Part shown: piece after piece, positions 8,788-17,481 of the stretch
How the letters are laid out: the number at the start of each line of letters is the position of its first letter
How positions within the stretch are numbered: the stretch's first letter is position 1
NCBI GenBank assembly: GCA_902781505.1
Contig: CACZJL010000005.1
Span: 33,286 to 97,285 of the forward strand
From: an uncultured Lachnospiraceae bacterium
Lineage (GTDB): Bacteria > Bacillota > Clostridia > Lachnospirales > Lachnospiraceae
Direction: 5' to 3'
DNA: 64,000 nucleotides
Translations under genes and position numbers: made by a program
The notes under the pieces: generated by a model
Databases searched by the model: none
What the model was told of the DNA's origin: nothing
The model's input: only the letters and a program-made list of their open reading frames with translations

Positions 8788-10041
8788 ATGCCAGAATTTC
8801 AGATTACGATGCCGGGGGACGTAAAAGAAATCATAGAAACAATAGAAAATGCAGGTTTTGAGGCATTTGCCGTCGGTGGCTGTGTTCGTGACTCTGCCCT
8901 TGGCAGAAAGCCGGCCGACTGGGATATTACGACAAGTGCGAGACCGGAGCAGGTGAAGGCGCTGTTTAAGAGAACGATTGATACCGGAATTCAGCATGGA
9001 ACCGTGACCATTATGAAAGGGAATGAGGGGTACGAGGTGACTACTTACCGGATTGATGGCGAGTATGAGGATGGACGACATCCGAAGTCTGTGGAGTTCT
9101 CGGACAATCTCATCGAGGATCTTAAACGCCGTGATTTTACGATTAATGCGATGGCATATAACGAAAGACGCGGACTGGTCGATGAATTTGACGGATGTAA
9201 GGACCTGGAAGAAGGCGTAATCAGAGCAGTTGGGAATCCGACAGAACGCTTCACGGAAGACGCACTGAGAATGATGCGTGCAATCAGATTTTCAGCACAA
9301 CTGGGGTTTGAAATTGAGGACGATACCTATCAGGCAATTCTTGCTCTTTCGGAAAATATCAATAAGGTCAGCGCGGAGCGTGTACAGGTGGAGCTTAATA
9401 AAACCCTGCTCTCTCCTCATCCTGACTACGTGCAGGAATATGAGAATACCGGGCTCTTTATCGACTATCTGCCGGTGATTGACCGCGTGCTTGGCGACCG
9501 TCGTGCCGCAAAGGTAAAGATCCTTCTGAAGAAGGTACCGAAGACTCTGGTAATGCGCTATGCGGCACTGCTTAAAATTGCAACAGCTGATGAGGCCAAG
9601 GAGACGCTTCGTGCGCTGAAGCTCGATAATAAGACGATTAAAGAAGCAACCTGGCTTGTGGAACATGCAGATGATAAGATTGCGGAGCTTGAATCAGATG
9701 TACGTGCGGCTATTCATTCATATGGACGTGAGAATTTTGAGCGTCTGTTTCTGTTTGAAGAGGCGCTGATTCAGACAGCGGAAGAGACATTGCAGATTCC
9801 GATGAAGGAAAGACGGGCTCACTATTCAAATATCAGACGAATGTACGATCGAATCACAGAGCGGGGCGACTGTACGGATTTGAAGACGCTGGCCATTGGC
9901 GGAAACGACCTGATGGAACTTGGCGTGACCGGAAAGCAGATCGGAGTTACTCTGAATAACCTGCTCGAGGCTGTATTAGAGAATCCGGACCTGAATGATA
10001 AAGAGGTCTTAAAGAATATGATACGTGGAACGAAGCTGTAA
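8788..10041 (+). CDS. cca: CCA-adding tRNA nucleotidyltransferase
   Basis: Class II nucleotidyltransferase that builds or repairs the 3' CCA end of tRNAs. 417 residues. The catalytic head has FAVGGCVRD (about 27-35), then DWD with metal-binding D44 and D46 in KPADWDITT. The second conserved block is RRDFTINAMAYN, then DPTERFTEDALRMMRAIRF-like sequence (NPTERFTEDALRMMRA), the neck. The tail is helical and has no clear HD domain. ATG 8788 follows TAAGGAGGCGGGG. A perfect TATAAT lies ~30 nt upstream, so it is probably its own transcript. It could be an A-adding poly(A) polymerase relative, but the size and motifs favour CCA. Confidence 0.92.
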   Translation: MPEFQITMPGDVKEIIETIENAGFEAFAVGGCVRDSALGRKPADWDITTSARPEQVKALFKRTIDTGIQHGTVTIMKGNEGYEVTTYRIDGEYEDGRHPKSVEFSDNLIEDLKRRDFTINAMAYNERRGLVDEFDGCKDLEEGVIRAVGNPTERFTEDALRMMRAIRFSAQLGFEIEDDTYQAILALSENINKVSAERVQVELNKTLLSPHPDYVQEYENTGLFIDYLPVIDRVLGDRRAAKVKILLKKVPKTLVMRYAALLKIATADEAKETLRALKLDNKTIKEATWLVEHADDKIAELESDVRAAIHSYGRENFERLFLFEEALIQTAEETLQIPMKERRAHYSNIRRMYDRITERGDCTDLKTLAIGGNDLMELGVTGKQIGVTLNNLLEAVLENPDLNDKEVLKNMIRGTKL

Positions 10042-10086
10042 TATATGGAAACTTATCAGGCAATGCAGCCGGAATGGAATGCAGAT

Positions 10087-10115
10087 TTGCGCGGCTTTTG
10101 TCTTTATTGTATAAT
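10087..10115 (+). promoter_or_regulatory. Candidate promoter of the polysaccharide locus
   Basis: A perfect TATAAT (10110-10115) lies 17 bp after TTGCGC (10087-10092), ~30 nt before the aminotransferase start. The -35 is weak, but this is the only promoter-like site before a run of closely spaced co-directional genes. Confidence 0.5.
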
Positions 10116-10145
10116 GGCGGTTAGCGAAAATTTGGAGGTAGAAGA

Positions 10146-11348
10146 ATGAAAGTACCATTTTCTCCACCTGATATTACCGAAGCAGAAATTAAGGAAGTGT
10201 CAGAAGCACTTCGCTCCGGTTGGATCACGACTGGACCAAGAACAAAAAAACTGGAAAATGAAGTCAGAGAAATGACTGGCGCAGCAGGTGCAGCGTGCTT
10301 AAATTCAGCAACTGCATGTGAGGAGTTAGCACTCCGTCTGTTTGAAATCGGACCCGGTGACGAAGTCATTGTTCCTGCCTATACCTATACATCAACAGCC
10401 AGCTGTGTAGCCCACGTCGGTGCTACAATCCGCATGGTTGATATTGAAGAAGACAGCTATGAAATTAATTATGACCAGCTTGAGGCAGCCATCAACGAGC
10501 ATACAAAGGCCGTTGTACCGGTTGATTTAGGTGGTGTCATGTGTGATTACGACAGAATTCGTGAAATCGTAGAACGAAAGAAGTCTTTATTTAAGCCTGC
10601 TTCCCGTTATCAGGAGGCACTTGGAAGAGTTCTGATTTTATCGGATGCAGCACATGCATTTGGCGCGAAGAGACGATTACAGGAAGGCTGGGTTCATGCC
10701 GGTGCGGCAGCAGATTTCACAAGCTTCAGCTTCCATGCTGTAAAGAACTTTACGACAGCGGAAGGTGGAGCCTTAACCTGGAAGGAAATTCCGGGAATCA
10801 GTAACGAAGAGATTTACAAGCAGCTGATGCTCTTCTCGTTACATGGACAGAGCAAGGATGCTCTTGCCAAGACACAGCTTGGTGCCTGGGAGTATGACAT
10901 TGTCGGAACCTGGTACAAGTGCAACATGACAGATGTTGTGGCAGCCATCGGTCTTGTACAGATGGAGCGATACCCTGAAATGTTAAAGCGCCGTCAGGAG
11001 CTGATTCGACGCTATACAGAAGGCATTGCCTGTGATGAAGTGGAAGTGATTACGCACTTCACAGAGGATAACATTTCAAGTGGTCATTTAATGCTGGTTC
11101 GTATTCCGTCTTATTCAGAAGAGGACAGAAATACGCTGATTAGAAAGATGGCTGAGGCAGATATTGCTACCAATGTGCATTACAAGCCATTACCTATGCA
11201 TACGGCCTACAAAAATCTTGGATTTAAAATCGAGGATTATCCAAATGCCTATGCACGCTTTGCGTGCGAGATTACATTACCGCTGCACACTCTTCTGACG
11301 GATGAGATGCAGGATTATGTAATCGAACAGTTTAATGCCCTTCGCTGA
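10146..11348 (+). CDS. DegT/DnrJ/EryC1-family PLP sugar aminotransferase (PglE-like)
   Basis: Transfers an amino group onto a 4-keto-6-deoxy nucleotide sugar. 400 residues. It opens with VPFSPPDITEAE and SGWITTGPRTKKLE, the usual start of PglE/PseC-type sugar aminotransferases. The PLP-binding lysine is K200 in FSFHAVKNFTTAEGGA, and the PLP-ring aspartate lies in LSDAAHAFGA (D167). ATG 10146 follows GGAGGTAGAAG. The partner 4,6-dehydratase (13205) and short phosphoglycosyl transferase (11423) are in the same cluster, giving a UDP-4-amino-4,6-dideoxy-HexNAc route (inference). No PglD-type acetyltransferase is present in the window, so the amine may stay free. Confidence 0.9.
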   Translation: MKVPFSPPDITEAEIKEVSEALRSGWITTGPRTKKLENEVREMTGAAGAACLNSATACEELALRLFEIGPGDEVIVPAYTYTSTASCVAHVGATIRMVDIEEDSYEINYDQLEAAINEHTKAVVPVDLGGVMCDYDRIREIVERKKSLFKPASRYQEALGRVLILSDAAHAFGAKRRLQEGWVHAGAAADFTSFSFHAVKNFTTAEGGALTWKEIPGISNEEIYKQLMLFSLHGQSKDALAKTQLGAWEYDIVGTWYKCNMTDVVAAIGLVQMERYPEMLKRRQELIRRYTEGIACDEVEVITHFTEDNISSGHLMLVRIPSYSEEDRNTLIRKMAEADIATNVHYKPLPMHTAYKNLGFKIEDYPNAYARFACEITLPLHTLLTDEMQDYVIEQFNALR

Positions 11349-11422
11349 AGCGGCATTTTTAAAATCAGTGAGGCAGGAAGTGCAGGCTGATTGAGAACAA
11401 TGATGAAAAGGAGCCGTTTTAC

Positions 11423-12118
11423 GTGCTGAAGAAGTGGGATGAGCTTCCGGAGTCCATGAGGACACCTGAGGTGAAAGATTATTACAACCAGATTGCAAAG
11501 CGCCCGGTATGGCTCTTTATGAAGCGTGTGATTGATATTCTGATTGCTTTGTTTTTCTTAATTTTACTGGCAATTCCAATGCTGGTGATTTCTGTGATGA
11601 TTAAGTGCGACAGCAAGGGACCGGTTCTGTTTCGTCAGACCAGAGTGACGACCTATGGAAAGACCTTTAAAATCTGCAAGTTCCGTACCATGGTAAATGA
11701 TGCAGAAAAGAAGGGTACTCAGGTGACGGTGAGCGGCGACGCGAGAATCACTAAGGTCGGTGCGAAGTTAAGACATGCAAGACTTGATGAATTTCCACAG
11801 CTTTTCAATATCCTTGCAGGATCTATGACTTTTATCGGTACAAGACCGGAGGTCCCAAAGTATGTGGCAGCCTATACGCCGGAGATGATGGCAACCTTGC
11901 TTCTTCCGGCAGGGTTGACATCCAGAGCGAGCATCGCTTACAAGGACGAGGAACGGCTTCTTAATGCATCGGACAATCCGGATGAGACTTATGTAAATGA
12001 GGTCCTTCCGGCGAAGATGAAGTATAATCTGGATGCAATCCGGCACTTTTCGCTTGCGGAAGATGCGTCCTGTCTCTGGGATACATTTGCCGTGGTAACC
12101 GGATTAAAGAAGGAGTAA
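11423..12118 (+). CDS. Short (PglC-like) phosphoglycosyl transferase
   Basis: Monotopic membrane enzyme that starts glycan assembly by moving a sugar-1-phosphate from a UDP-sugar to undecaprenyl phosphate. 231 residues: one re-entrant membrane helix (about 36-60), then the bacterial sugar transferase domain with FRQTRVTTYGKTFKICKFRT and the catalytic Asp-Glu dyad D122-E123 (ARLDEFPQ), and GTRPEVP. It lacks the N-terminal four-TM part seen in WbaP, so it is the minimal PglC type. The start is GTG 11423, 10 nt after AAGGAG. It sits between an aminotransferase and a 4,6-dehydratase, the usual company of PglC. Confidence 0.9.
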   Translation: MLKKWDELPESMRTPEVKDYYNQIAKRPVWLFMKRVIDILIALFFLILLAIPMLVISVMIKCDSKGPVLFRQTRVTTYGKTFKICKFRTMVNDAEKKGTQVTVSGDARITKVGAKLRHARLDEFPQLFNILAGSMTFIGTRPEVPKYVAAYTPEMMATLLLPAGLTSRASIAYKDEERLLNASDNPDETYVNEVLPAKMKYNLDAIRHFSLAEDASCLWDTFAVVTGLKKE

Positions 12119-12122
12119 AGTA

Positions 12123-13190
12123 ATGGTAGTTTCGATGGTTGTGATTGCCTATAACGAGGAGAAGACGTTACAGGCTGTTCTGACTGGAATTGAAAAACAG
12201 AATTACAGCCATTCGGATATGGAGGTCCTGCTTGTGGATTCGGCATCGACGGATGGCACGAAGAAAATTATGCAGGAATTCGCCAGACGCAATGCCGAAG
12301 AGCTGGGGTTCAGGCGGGTTGTGCTGCTTGATAACCCGAAGAAGACGCTTCCCTGCGGCTGGAATGTGGCATTAAAGGAGTATCGCGGTGAGGTCATCTT
12401 AAAGGTGGACGCGCATGCGACAATTCCGGAGGATTTTGTCACGAAAAATGTAAGGACGCTTGAAGAGGGCGAGGATATCTGCGGCGGGCAGAGGCCGAAC
12501 ATCATCGATGAGCCTACCCCGTGGAAGGAAACACTTCTCCTTGCAGAGAGCTCGATGTTTGGTTCTTCCTTTGCGAATTACCGCAGAGGTGGAAAAGGAC
12601 AGACACAGAAGCAGTATGTGAATTCACTGTTTCACGGTGCGTACAGAAGGAAGGTTTTTGATAAGGTCGGTGGATTTGATGAACGCCTTGCAAGAACCGA
12701 AGATAACGACATTCACTATCGAATGAGGAAGGCCGGATTTAAGATTCGCTTCAATCCGGATATCATTTCCTATCAGCATATTCGCAGTTCTTTAAAATCC
12801 ATGCTGAAGCAGAAGTATGCAAACGGCTATTGGATTGCGCTGACGACAGCGGTTCAGCCGAAGGCCTTAAGTGCTTTTTATTTTGTACCGTATGCCTTTG
12901 TGCTGGCAATTCTTGTCAGCTCGATTGTTCTGACGGCGGGAGGTCTGCTTGGACTTCACGGTGTTTTCATGAAGCTTGTGGCACATCTTGCAGGAATCAT
13001 GTGGATTTTATACTGGTGTCTTGCTATTATTATGGCAATGGCTGCAGGTGTTGCAAATCACGGAAAGAAAGCATATATTCCACTGCTTCCAGTGCTGTTT
13101 TTCCTGTTACATATCAGTTATGGAGTGGGAACATTAATCGGATTTATCAACCTGCCGTTTGAAAGTAAGAAATTTCGCGGTCAGGATTAG
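12123..13190 (+). CDS. Membrane-associated GT2 glycosyltransferase (ExoA-like)
   Basis: Inverting GT-A glycosyltransferase, 355 residues. It opens VVSMVVIAYNEEKTL; the nucleotide-binding pattern is VDSASTDGT, the DxD-like motif is LKVDAHA (about 92-98), and an acceptor-side ED appears in RTEDNDIHYRM. Three to four hydrophobic helices lie at about 248-345, as in ExoA-type succinoglycan transferases that act at the membrane on a lipid-linked oligosaccharide. The start lies 4 nt after the preceding stop, with AAGGAG inside that gene's end, which implies translational coupling. Confidence 0.88.
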   Translation: MVVSMVVIAYNEEKTLQAVLTGIEKQNYSHSDMEVLLVDSASTDGTKKIMQEFARRNAEELGFRRVVLLDNPKKTLPCGWNVALKEYRGEVILKVDAHATIPEDFVTKNVRTLEEGEDICGGQRPNIIDEPTPWKETLLLAESSMFGSSFANYRRGGKGQTQKQYVNSLFHGAYRRKVFDKVGGFDERLARTEDNDIHYRMRKAGFKIRFNPDIISYQHIRSSLKSMLKQKYANGYWIALTTAVQPKALSAFYFVPYAFVLAILVSSIVLTAGGLLGLHGVFMKLVAHLAGIMWILYWCLAIIMAMAAGVANHGKKAYIPLLPVLFFLLHISYGVGTLIGFINLPFESKKFRGQD

Positions 13191-13204
13191 AAGGGATGTA
13201 AACA

Positions 13205-15124
13205 ATGGGAACGACAAGAAAAGATCGGATTCAGCTGATCACGAGACGATTCTTTCTATTTTTAACAGATATCGCCATTATTAATCTGGTCGTAGTGCTT
13301 GGACTGGTGCTGCGCTTTGATATGGATTTTCAGTCCATTCCTGCGGAATACTGGGATATGTATCTGCATACCGCAATTCCGTATACATTGATTACACTGG
13401 TGATTTTCTGGTTCTGCAGAATGTATCACAGTCTCTGGCTGTATGCATCCATCGCAGAAGCCTATAAGATTGTAGAGGCCTGTTTGCTTACGGAAATTGC
13501 TTATTTCTGTCTGACAACCTTCTCAGGAAATATGCTTCCAAGAAGTATTTATTTTACTTCCCTGTGTTTCCTGATTCTTGCGATGTGCTTCTCAAGATTT
13601 ATCTACCGCACCATCCGTGCGTTCCTGCATAAGGTTCGTCATATCAATGATGAAATCAAGACAACAAGAATTATGTTAATCGGTGCCGGTGAGGCAACGA
13701 ATATCATGATTCGTGAGATTCAGCTGAATCATTATCTGAATCAGTCTGAGGTTGTATGTCTGATTGACGACAGCCCGAGCAAAAAGGGCAAATACATCCG
13801 CGGCGTCAAGGTTGTGGGTGGAAGAGACTGCATTAAGAAGGCCGCTGAAGAGTATGCGGTCGATCAGATTATCTTTGCGATCCCATCGGCTTCTAATGAT
13901 GAGAAGAGCCGTATTCTTAATATCTGCAAGGAAACAAAGTGTGAGCTGAAAATCGTTCCCGGTATGTACCAGATGATGGACGGCGAGATTAACTTAAATG
14001 ATATCCGCGATGTTGATGTATTAGACCTCTTAGGAAGAGATCCTGTAAAGGTTGATATTGACTCTATCATGGGATATGTAAAGGATAAGACGGTCATGGT
14101 TACCGGCGGTGGCGGCTCAATTGGTTCGGAGCTCTGCAGACAGCTTGCAACGCACCATCCGAAGTGCCTGATTATCTTTGATATTTATGAAAACAATGCG
14201 TATGACATTCAGCAGGAGCTGAAATTTGAGCATCCGGAAGTCAACGTTCTGACCCTGATTGGTTCTGTGAGAAACACAGGAAGATTAGAGAGTATATTTG
14301 CCAAATATCGTCCTGACATTGTCTACCATGCAGCTGCGCATAAGCATGTGCCACTGATGGAAGAGAGCCCGAATGAAGCAATCAAAAACAATGTCGTTGG
14401 TACATTAAATGTAGCTAAGGCTGCGAGCAAGTACGGAACTAAGCGCTTCGTCATGATTTCTACGGATAAGGCGGTTAATCCTACTTCTGTCATGGGTGCG
14501 ACAAAGCGTATCTGTGAGATGATTGTTCAGAGAATGAATGAGATTTCCGAGACAGAGTTTGTAGCCGTTCGTTTCGGTAATGTACTTGGAAGTAACGGTT
14601 CTGTTATTCCTCTGTTTAAGAAGCAGATTGCGGCAGGTGGTCCGGTTACGGTAACCCATCCTGATATCATCCGTTACTTTATGACAATTCCGGAGGCTGT
14701 TTCTTTGGTGCTTCAGGCAGGTGCCTATGCAAAGGGCGGAGAAATCTTCGTTCTTGATATGGGTCAGCCGGTTAAGATTGACGACCTTGCGAAGAACCTG
14801 ATTCGTCTCTCCGGCTACACTTTAGGCGTAGACATGGAAATTAAGTACACAGGTCTGAGACCTGGTGAAAAGCTTTACGAAGAGATGTTAATGGATGAGG
14901 AAGGCCTTCAGGAAACGGCAAATAAGCGCATCCACATCGGTAAGCCGATTGACTTTGACCGCGAGCACTTATTTGAGAAGATTGATCAGATGAAGGCTGA
15001 CGCGTATGCGGAAGGCGACGATATCAGACAGCTCATCAAGGAGCTTGTGCCAACCTATGGTTTAAAGGCACCGACAAAGGCAGAAGAGATGGCTGCCATC
15101 GCAGATGAAGATGATGGAATCTGA
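13205..15124 (+). CDS. Membrane nucleotide-sugar 4,6-dehydratase (PglF/WbpM/CapD family)
   Basis: Converts UDP-GlcNAc (or a close relative) to the 4-keto-6-deoxy sugar. 639 residues. Four N-terminal TM helices (about 15-135) are followed by a first Rossmann region (LIGAGEATN, 158-166) and then the catalytic SDR domain with GGGGSIGSE (301-309). The active-site block is STDKAVNPTSVMGATK, i.e. T420-D421-K422 with M430 and K434: the Met replaces the classical Tyr, as in the long PglF/WbpM enzymes. It lies in the same operon as the PglE-like aminotransferase and the PglC-like transferase. The C5-inverting (FlaA1) alternative is less likely for this long membrane form. Confidence 0.92.
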   Translation: MGTTRKDRIQLITRRFFLFLTDIAIINLVVVLGLVLRFDMDFQSIPAEYWDMYLHTAIPYTLITLVIFWFCRMYHSLWLYASIAEAYKIVEACLLTEIAYFCLTTFSGNMLPRSIYFTSLCFLILAMCFSRFIYRTIRAFLHKVRHINDEIKTTRIMLIGAGEATNIMIREIQLNHYLNQSEVVCLIDDSPSKKGKYIRGVKVVGGRDCIKKAAEEYAVDQIIFAIPSASNDEKSRILNICKETKCELKIVPGMYQMMDGEINLNDIRDVDVLDLLGRDPVKVDIDSIMGYVKDKTVMVTGGGGSIGSELCRQLATHHPKCLIIFDIYENNAYDIQQELKFEHPEVNVLTLIGSVRNTGRLESIFAKYRPDIVYHAAAHKHVPLMEESPNEAIKNNVVGTLNVAKAASKYGTKRFVMISTDKAVNPTSVMGATKRICEMIVQRMNEISETEFVAVRFGNVLGSNGSVIPLFKKQIAAGGPVTVTHPDIIRYFMTIPEAVSLVLQAGAYAKGGEIFVLDMGQPVKIDDLAKNLIRLSGYTLGVDMEIKYTGLRPGEKLYEEMLMDEEGLQETANKRIHIGKPIDFDREHLFEKIDQMKADAYAEGDDIRQLIKELVPTYGLKAPTKAEEMAAIADEDDGI

Positions 15125-15169
15125 TTCATCTGAAGCAAAAAATAAAACTTATATGCAGGAGGCGTATCG

Positions 15170-16282
15170 ATGCTTGTCATAAATGGAAATTTCCTCACGG
15201 AACCGTTAATGGGCGTGCAACGGTACGCCTTTGAAATTTTAAAGAGAGTGCACGAAGACTGGGATGGAGAAGAACTTGTGCTGGCGGTACCAGGAATACT
15301 CCCGGCAGATTCTTCGGTTACGGGTCTGCACCTCTCCGGGAATCTGACTGATGCAAAGATGGCAGCGGACCGCGTTGAGGCGGTGATTGCTTCGATGTTT
15401 CCGAAGTTTCGAGTGGAAAGGTTTGGTGATTGTAACGGCAAGAGATGGGAACAGTTTGAACTGGGGCCTTTCTTAAGAAAGCATAGGGCGAAGGGGATTC
15501 ACCTGTGCAATACCGTTCCGGTGCTTCACCCTGAGGGACTTGTTGTCGTGCATGACATCAGCTTTAAGACTCATCCGGAGTTTTTTACGCAGAAAGGTGA
15601 CTGGCATGAGATTCTGTTCAGAAGGCTCATGTATTCCCGTGTATTTAAAAAGGCAGAGCAGGTGCTTACCATCAGCCAGGCGGCAAAGGATGAGATTTTA
15701 AGCTGTTATCGCCCGAAATGCAGCGACATAAGGATTGCAGGAGACGGCTGGGAGCATTTTAAAGAAATTAAGGAAGACGAGTCGGCACTTGAAAAATTTG
15801 GGCTTGCCAGTGGTTCCTATTACTACTGCCTTGCTTCGCTTGCGAAGAATAAGAATCTTCATTGGATTATTGATAATGCCCGTAAATACCCGGAGAATCG
15901 GTATTGTTTATCCGGACGTCCTCTGGGAGAAAACTTTGAGAATCTCCCGGCAAATGTTATTTTCACCGGCTTTGTTACGGACGGCGAGGCCGCGTGCCTG
16001 ATGAGACACAGCAAAGCCTTTCTGTTTCCAAGTACCTATGAAGGGTTTGGAATCCCACCAATGGAGGCTTTAAGCCGCGGAGCGAAGGTGATCTTATCAG
16101 ATATTCCTGTTCTTAGAGAAATTTATGGTCAAAGTGTGGTATATTGTAATCCAAAGGATTCAGATGTAAATCTAAATCAGCTGTCAGAACAAAACGTAAG
16201 ACCGGCCTCTGAAGTGCTTGATGCACATACCTGGGAACAGAGTGCGAAGGTGGTCGCTGACGCAATGAAACAGTTAAGTTAA
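15170..16282 (+). CDS. GT4-family glycosyltransferase
   Basis: Soluble retaining GT-B enzyme, 370 residues. It opens with NFLTEPLMGVQRYAFEIL, the G-V-Q-R-Y loop of the mannosyl/rhamnosyl GT4 subgroup, and ends with the donor site STYEGFGIPPMEALSRG (two Glu, E and E seven apart). ATG 15170 has CAGGAGG upstream. It is a clear paralogue of the gene at 20828 (NSLSSGVDRYAFQILKEL; PSFYEGFGIPPLEAMSTG), suggesting duplication within the locus to extend a chain of similar sugars. Specificity is unknown; GDP-D-rhamnose is a reasonable donor because the locus also makes it. Confidence 0.88.
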   Translation: MLVINGNFLTEPLMGVQRYAFEILKRVHEDWDGEELVLAVPGILPADSSVTGLHLSGNLTDAKMAADRVEAVIASMFPKFRVERFGDCNGKRWEQFELGPFLRKHRAKGIHLCNTVPVLHPEGLVVVHDISFKTHPEFFTQKGDWHEILFRRLMYSRVFKKAEQVLTISQAAKDEILSCYRPKCSDIRIAGDGWEHFKEIKEDESALEKFGLASGSYYYCLASLAKNKNLHWIIDNARKYPENRYCLSGRPLGENFENLPANVIFTGFVTDGEAACLMRHSKAFLFPSTYEGFGIPPMEALSRGAKVILSDIPVLREIYGQSVVYCNPKDSDVNLNQLSEQNVRPASEVLDAHTWEQSAKVVADAMKQLS

Positions 16283-16302
16283 CCTTTGGAGGGTTGTATT
16301 AT

Positions 16303-17418
16303 ATGGAAGCAGCAAAACCGGTTGCCATGCGAGTTGCCGTGGACGCAAGAACCATGGGCTCAAGGCCAAGCGGCGTGGGCATGTATCTGAATGATTTCTT
16401 AAAAGAGCTGGTTAATGACGACGCGTTTGAATTCATTCTGATTACGGACGTTGCGACAAGTGAATATATTAAAAACTTTGAAAAGGCGGGCGTGGAAGTC
16501 CATGCACTGGGCGAGCCGATTTATCGCAGTGCCGGCGTTTTCAAATACTTTTCCTATGTGAAAAAGGTTCTGGATGAAGTACAGCCGGATATCTTCTGGG
16601 AGGTCAACACCCTGATTCCGGTGCATCTTCGCGGAAAGTTCAGAACGATGATTACCATTCATGACATGTTCCCTTTGGATTATGTGGAATATTTTGGTAA
16701 GGTCTACAGCTGCTATTTCCGGTGGGCGTTAAAGAAAACCCTGAAAAACACAGATATGATTCTGTATAACTCTGAGCAGACAAAGCAGACGACACAGAAG
16801 CATTTTAAAGAGGCTATGCATATTCCAAATGCCAATGCCTATATTATTGCGCATCCTCTCCGCATCAAGCGTGAGCTGACGGACGAGGATTATTTCCTCT
16901 ACATCGGAAATATGGAGAAGCGAAAGGGCGTAGATCTGCTTCTGAAGGGCTATAAGAGATACCGCGAGAAGGGTGGACATAAGCGTCTGATTCTTGGTGG
17001 GAAGATGCAGGAAGATGATATTCAGGCACTGCTTGATGAGACCATGCGGTCCGTTGAAGGAATTGAGTATCTGAATTATGTACAGCACGAAGAGAAGCAC
17101 AGACTGTATGCGGCCTGTTCCTGTTTCCTCTTCCCGAGTAAGGCAGAGGGCTTTGGAATGCCGATTATTGAGATTATGAAATTCCATAAGCCGGTCCTGG
17201 TTGGTGATCTGCCAATCTATGATGAAATTGTCGGTGACTGTATTAACCGTTTCTCTCTGGAGGGGAGCGAGGAAGAGCAGATTGAGCATATGTCTGATGC
17301 CATGCTGTCCTACAATAAAACAGTGGATGAGGCAGCCTATGATGAGGTTGTATCCCGCTATGAGCCGGAGCGTCTTGCGGCAATTGTTAAGGACTTCATG
17401 CTGACGAAGATTCGCTGA
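16303..17418 (+). CDS. GT4-family glycosyltransferase
   Basis: Soluble GT-B glycosyltransferase, 371 residues. It has RVAVDARTMGSRPSGVGMYL at the start, a substrate loop near ITIHDMFPLDY, YIGNMEKRKGVDLLLKGY at the inter-domain hinge and the donor motif SKAEGFGMPIIEIMKF. The frame is open to a TTG at 16294, but that codon touches the GGAGGG ribosome site; ATG 16303 has it 9 nt upstream and is preferred. It starts 20 nt after the previous glycosyltransferase. The sugar transferred cannot be told. Confidence 0.87.
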   Translation: MEAAKPVAMRVAVDARTMGSRPSGVGMYLNDFLKELVNDDAFEFILITDVATSEYIKNFEKAGVEVHALGEPIYRSAGVFKYFSYVKKVLDEVQPDIFWEVNTLIPVHLRGKFRTMITIHDMFPLDYVEYFGKVYSCYFRWALKKTLKNTDMILYNSEQTKQTTQKHFKEAMHIPNANAYIIAHPLRIKRELTDEDYFLYIGNMEKRKGVDLLLKGYKRYREKGGHKRLILGGKMQEDDIQALLDETMRSVEGIEYLNYVQHEEKHRLYAACSCFLFPSKAEGFGMPIIEIMKFHKPVLVGDLPIYDEIVGDCINRFSLEGSEEEQIEHMSDAMLSYNKTVDEAAYDEVVSRYEPERLAAIVKDFMLTKIR

Positions 17419-17481
17419 TGAAGGCAGAGACTGTCGGGTACATGCAGAGATTCGCTTTAATAAGGCGACAGGAGAGTAGAA

